From positions 471,001-535,000 of the forward strand of contig JAQFVV010012424.1 of NCBI GenBank assembly GCA_028023455.1: a stretch of 64,000 bases of DNA, given 5' to 3'. Positions 60,351-64,000 of this stretch are shown here, one piece after another. Under the pieces are notes generated by a model. It did not search any database, was not told the origin of the DNA, and saw only the letters and a program-made list of their open reading frames with translations. Each line of letters starts with the position of its first letter. Within the stretch, counting starts at the first letter, position 1. The position numbers and the translations under genes were made by a program. Source of the stretch: Epiperipatus broadwayi. Its lineage: Eukaryota > Onychophora > Udeonychophora > Euonychophora > Peripatidae.

Positions 60351-63300
60351 CATGAGATTGGTGTAGTGAAAATTACACTACAAAAATATTATTCATTATT
60401 AGATAATCTCTAGTCTAATGATTAAATAATAAAAATTATTATTATTTCATTAAGTTAATTTGTGTTAAAGATGTGAGAGCAGAATATTTGACATATCAAA
60501 TAAACTATAGTATTTTGCTATAAATATATATTGTGACCATGCCATTTTCCATAGTCCTTTTTAAGAAAAAGTTAATATAGCTAGTTTTGTAAAAAAAAAA
60601 AAAAAAATTATTAGTCAATAGTATTTTGTATTAATTGTATGTATAGAATAAGCTTAAATCTACTATATAAAGGGTTAAAAAAACCTATTTAAAGTATTTT
60701 AAACTTATATTAGTATAATTTTAAAAATAAAAGTAGTACATAATTTATTATTTAAAAGATAGAATTAATTAATGTTTCTTATATTTAAAGAATATAATGT
60801 TAAAGCAATAGTTTAATTGTAAAATTTAATACTATATAAGTTTTTTTATATGTTTTAATTTTATTTATTCAATTTATTATTTTAAATAATCATTATTTAA
60901 ATTATTCTAGAATGTTCTAAAATGATGCCATAGTTTGTAATGTGTGTGTGAAGATGTCTGGGTGCGCATATATTCTAGACAAATAAAATTGATTTTAGTT
61001 TCTGGTTAATAAAATTAGATACATTTTAAATGTTGCAAAAATAATTGTTATAATTTCTATTTTAATAATATAGCAATTTTTATTATAAAGTTTAAATAAT
61101 ATTTGTGTTCTAAAATTATTAATATATTTTTAATGTTTAAATAAAGGTATTTTACATTGTAATTAAATAAAGTATTAAATATGAAAAATAGTTATGTAAA
61201 GTTATTTTAGAAAATAATTAGTAGACAAGAATTTAATTTATATGTAAATTAGTGTCTGGAGACAAATCTTAGTAGCCAAATAAATAACAAGAGAAAAAGG
61301 TTATAAATACAGGTGTTTTGTTTTATTTTATGGCATACTTATTACTTATTAATAATTATTTTTCTTTTTATTTGTTTAATCAGTCTAAATCACTCAAGTA
61401 AAATTATAATTTTTTTAAATATTTTTATTTTATTAGTAAAGTATATTTTAAATGATGAAGAACATAAAATTTAGTGTAATGTATCCTGCAATTGGGTAAA
61501 AGAGTTAATTTCTTGTCAGTGAATTCATATTTAAACTTAATGAAATCATGATAATTTATGGAGACTGATACTAATTATTTAACCAACACACTAGTGTGAA
61601 GAAGAAAGTGTAAATACTGAAGTCATACAGCCAAGAAAACCCTGCATAGGGGTCATAAGAAATTTCTATTTAATTTTATATATATGAATGAAGTGAAAGG
61701 ATTTTAATTAGTATTGATAATAAATCCTCATAAACATAAACTTTTGTGTAACTTATGTGCCACTGTTATTTTGTGGAGGATTAGTAAAAGCTATCTCGAA
61801 AGTTAATTCATTTAAAAGGAAGAGAAAAAAGAAATGTTTTGCAAGTAAATTTATGCATGAGAATGAACTCCATAATTATGCTTTTTTATTATAATCTGCA
61901 AATGCATCAGTGAGAATGTTTTGCTACTAATCTGTTTGAGAAGAGGAAAAATAGCCAGAATGAATGTTACATATTCTTTAAAGTATGTGTGGAAAATGAA
62001 GAGGAAATGTTTTTTAAATTTTGCATTGAAAGATTTACCTGTTTAAGAAAGAATGAACTTTTAATATTATTTAAAATTTTCTTTAAATCTAAAATAGTAT
62101 CTGAATGGAAGAAAACTATTAAAATTTTCTAAGAAACTACTTAGTAAATATCTGCATATCTGGAAAGAGGAAAAAACTTGAAATGTATACACCCATCATA
62201 TAAGTTATTGCCATCCCAACTCATGGAATATATAAAAAAGAATATGAATAGAAAATTGTTTGATAAAATTAATTAAATAATGAACAATATTATCCTTTAA
62301 AATATTTACAAGCATTTCCTAAAAAAACTATTATTTTTTATTGTGATTTTAGAAAAAGTCAGGACCAGCAAGAAAAATGTTTCAATGTGAAAAATTATTA
62401 CCTGATAATAGTTATTTATTGTAGATGTTTCACTGAAATTTATGTTCTCCTTGATGTACTAAGTAAATATTCTTAATTGAACTTTTTATCAAGTTCTAAT
62501 GGACAAAATTTCAATGGGATTTTAAAAGATTAACTTTTGTGTTTTGCAGAGTCTATTGTTTGGAGTTAAAATATCTTTTTAGTCAGTAGCTTCCTTTTTT
62601 AATGAAACAGTAAGCAAGCAAGAAAGACAAGGACTCTCTATAATATAGCTTCAAAGTTTTATCATTTTTTTTCTATTTTTATTGTTAATATTTTTAGAAA
62701 TAATAATATGTGAATTAATATGTTGTTTTTTAGAAATAAGTTTAGTTATAAGATTTAAATAGTTTGTTTGAAATAAATAAAAATAATGGGTATTAGAAAA
62801 TTTAACATTTTCTGAAAGGTAAAGCAAAACACCTATAACTTTTATCTGTGTGGATGATCATGAAGAAAATAAGTTTGTCATATTTAATCCTAATAATTTT
62901 GGGATTAAGTTTAAATTGTTATTCATTTTAATGTATGTTTATTTATCTATCATGTTAGTTAGTTATTGAAACCAGATGGTATATTTATATGTTTGATAAT
63001 ACATTGTTTTGGAATGTAATATGAAAGTATAAAATATACCATGTGAGTTATCTAAAGTTATTTAGTTAATTTATGAATGCTTAAGTATGCATAACTTTAA
63101 TATTATGATGAATTACCAATATATTATTCTAGACAGTATCTGTTTAGATATAAGAACTGAACATGCTAATCTCTGAATTATTTAATATCATAAAATAATG
63201 AATGAAAATGTGATATAAATGGATTTTACAAAATCATTTGTGTATACAATATTTTGAATCTTCTTGATTTTATATTATATATTATCTTTGAAATGAAGTT

Positions 63301-64000
63301 TAAATTTTTTTTATGTAAAGTGGATAGAATTTGTTTTAAAATGTTAAGACGTACTCTGAGTGTGGAAGATAAAATATAGTGGTGTGAAAATTATTTGTGA
63401 AATGAAATCCTGGGTGATAGTGATATTAAGAAGAAATATTATTTAGCAAGTATATTGTGAATTTATGAATAAAATATAGGTAACTGAGTTTTGTATATTT
63501 AGTACATGATCAGTTGCATTTCTTTCCATAGTTTAGTAAGTGCTCAGGTAGAAGTCATAACCAGAATTTAAGATGTACACAAAAATATGTGGCCTTAAGC
63601 ACTGCAACCATGCTATTTTGTATTAGTCTGAATTATTGTCATAGTTGTATCATTCACTTTAATCACTATTTATCACTACTGGATTTTACGTCATGAAGGT
63701 CATAGTTTTAAAAGTTGGTAAGAATAATAGCTGGACTATAGAAGAGTGTTAGTATTTGCTGAATGCAAGAAGAGAGAAAGATTTATCACATATATTTATT
63801 TTAAAATGGATAAAGATAAGGGAATGATTTGATATTCCTAGTTATACTAATAACAGATCAGTAAATGTTAAATGCATATTTTTGTTTGTAAGAGAATTAT
63901 TGAATGCAATGTCTGAAGGCTGGTATTATGATGGAAATTGAAATAGATAAATACAACACATACAAGCAATATATGATTATTTGAGACAATCTAATTACTT
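60351..64000. other. About 3.6 kb of AT-rich intergenic DNA
   Basis: Low-complexity AT sequence with an A-run at 60590-60607 and TA-rich parts. The plus strand becomes purine-rich between about 61.6 and 62.4 kb. No coding region, RNA gene or repeat family was recognised. Confidence 0.45.

Overview
The window is AT-rich eukaryotic DNA (by eye roughly a quarter to 30% G+C), most likely from an invertebrate animal. The reasons are the mix of non-LTR retrotransposons (RTE-, Jockey/CR1- and Penelope-like), Ty3/gypsy-type LTR elements, a Merlin DNA transposon, tRNA-derived SINEs, Tc1/mariner-like MITEs, many TA and GT microsatellites, and one coding gene of an animal-type Cullin-2 receptor family. 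I cannot name the phylum. There are no operons, prokaryotic genes or CRISPR arrays, and almost every long open frame is a low-complexity or antisense shadow.

Layout. 0-0.9 kb: 5'-truncated RTE-like LINE on the minus strand. 0.9-6.3 kb: minus-strand LTR retrotransposon with a long LTR (2.87 kb), a decayed gag and no pol; the LINE interrupts its 3' LTR. 6.5-12.2 kb: a second minus-strand LTR retrotransposon (1.7 kb LTRs, primer-binding site and polypurine tract visible), again with gag remains only. 12.2-19.9 kb: decayed, mostly unrecognised AT-rich DNA. 19.9-21.1 kb: minus-strand LINE reverse-transcriptase remnant with short tandem repeats. 21.7-22.3 kb: foldback MITE. 27.9-28.7 kb: Merlin (ISXO2-like) transposase with its D-D-E residues but two frameshifts. 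29.3-30.1 kb: Penelope-like GIY-YIG endonuclease remnant. 31.0-31.7, 34.4-34.9, 44.3-45.2 and 56.4-56.7 kb: copies of one dispersed repeat, twice arranged head to head. 35.25 and 37.1 kb: tRNA-Gly-like SINEs, the second with a clear target-site duplication. 42.5-43.5 kb: a 1.06 kb Tigger/pogo-like MITE. 52.6-53.5 kb: another LINE reverse-transcriptase remnant. 55.5-55.7 kb: long hairpin. 58.9-60.3 kb: decayed gypsy integrase on the minus strand. 60.4-64 kb: AT-rich DNA with nothing recognised.

The one convincing host-type gene is at 46.48-47.88 kb: a leucine-rich-repeat protein of the ZYG11/ZER1 type. A perfect Elongin-C-binding BC box (TLREICLDLL) and a perfect Cul2 box (LPSILFDEI) lie close together but in two different reading frames, with a TAATG stop-start overlap just after. 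It is therefore a CRL2 substrate receptor that is freshly broken, mis-assembled, or read in an unusual way. This and the two neighbouring gag-only LTR elements are the most interesting observations. All family assignments rest on motifs read by eye; no database search was possible.
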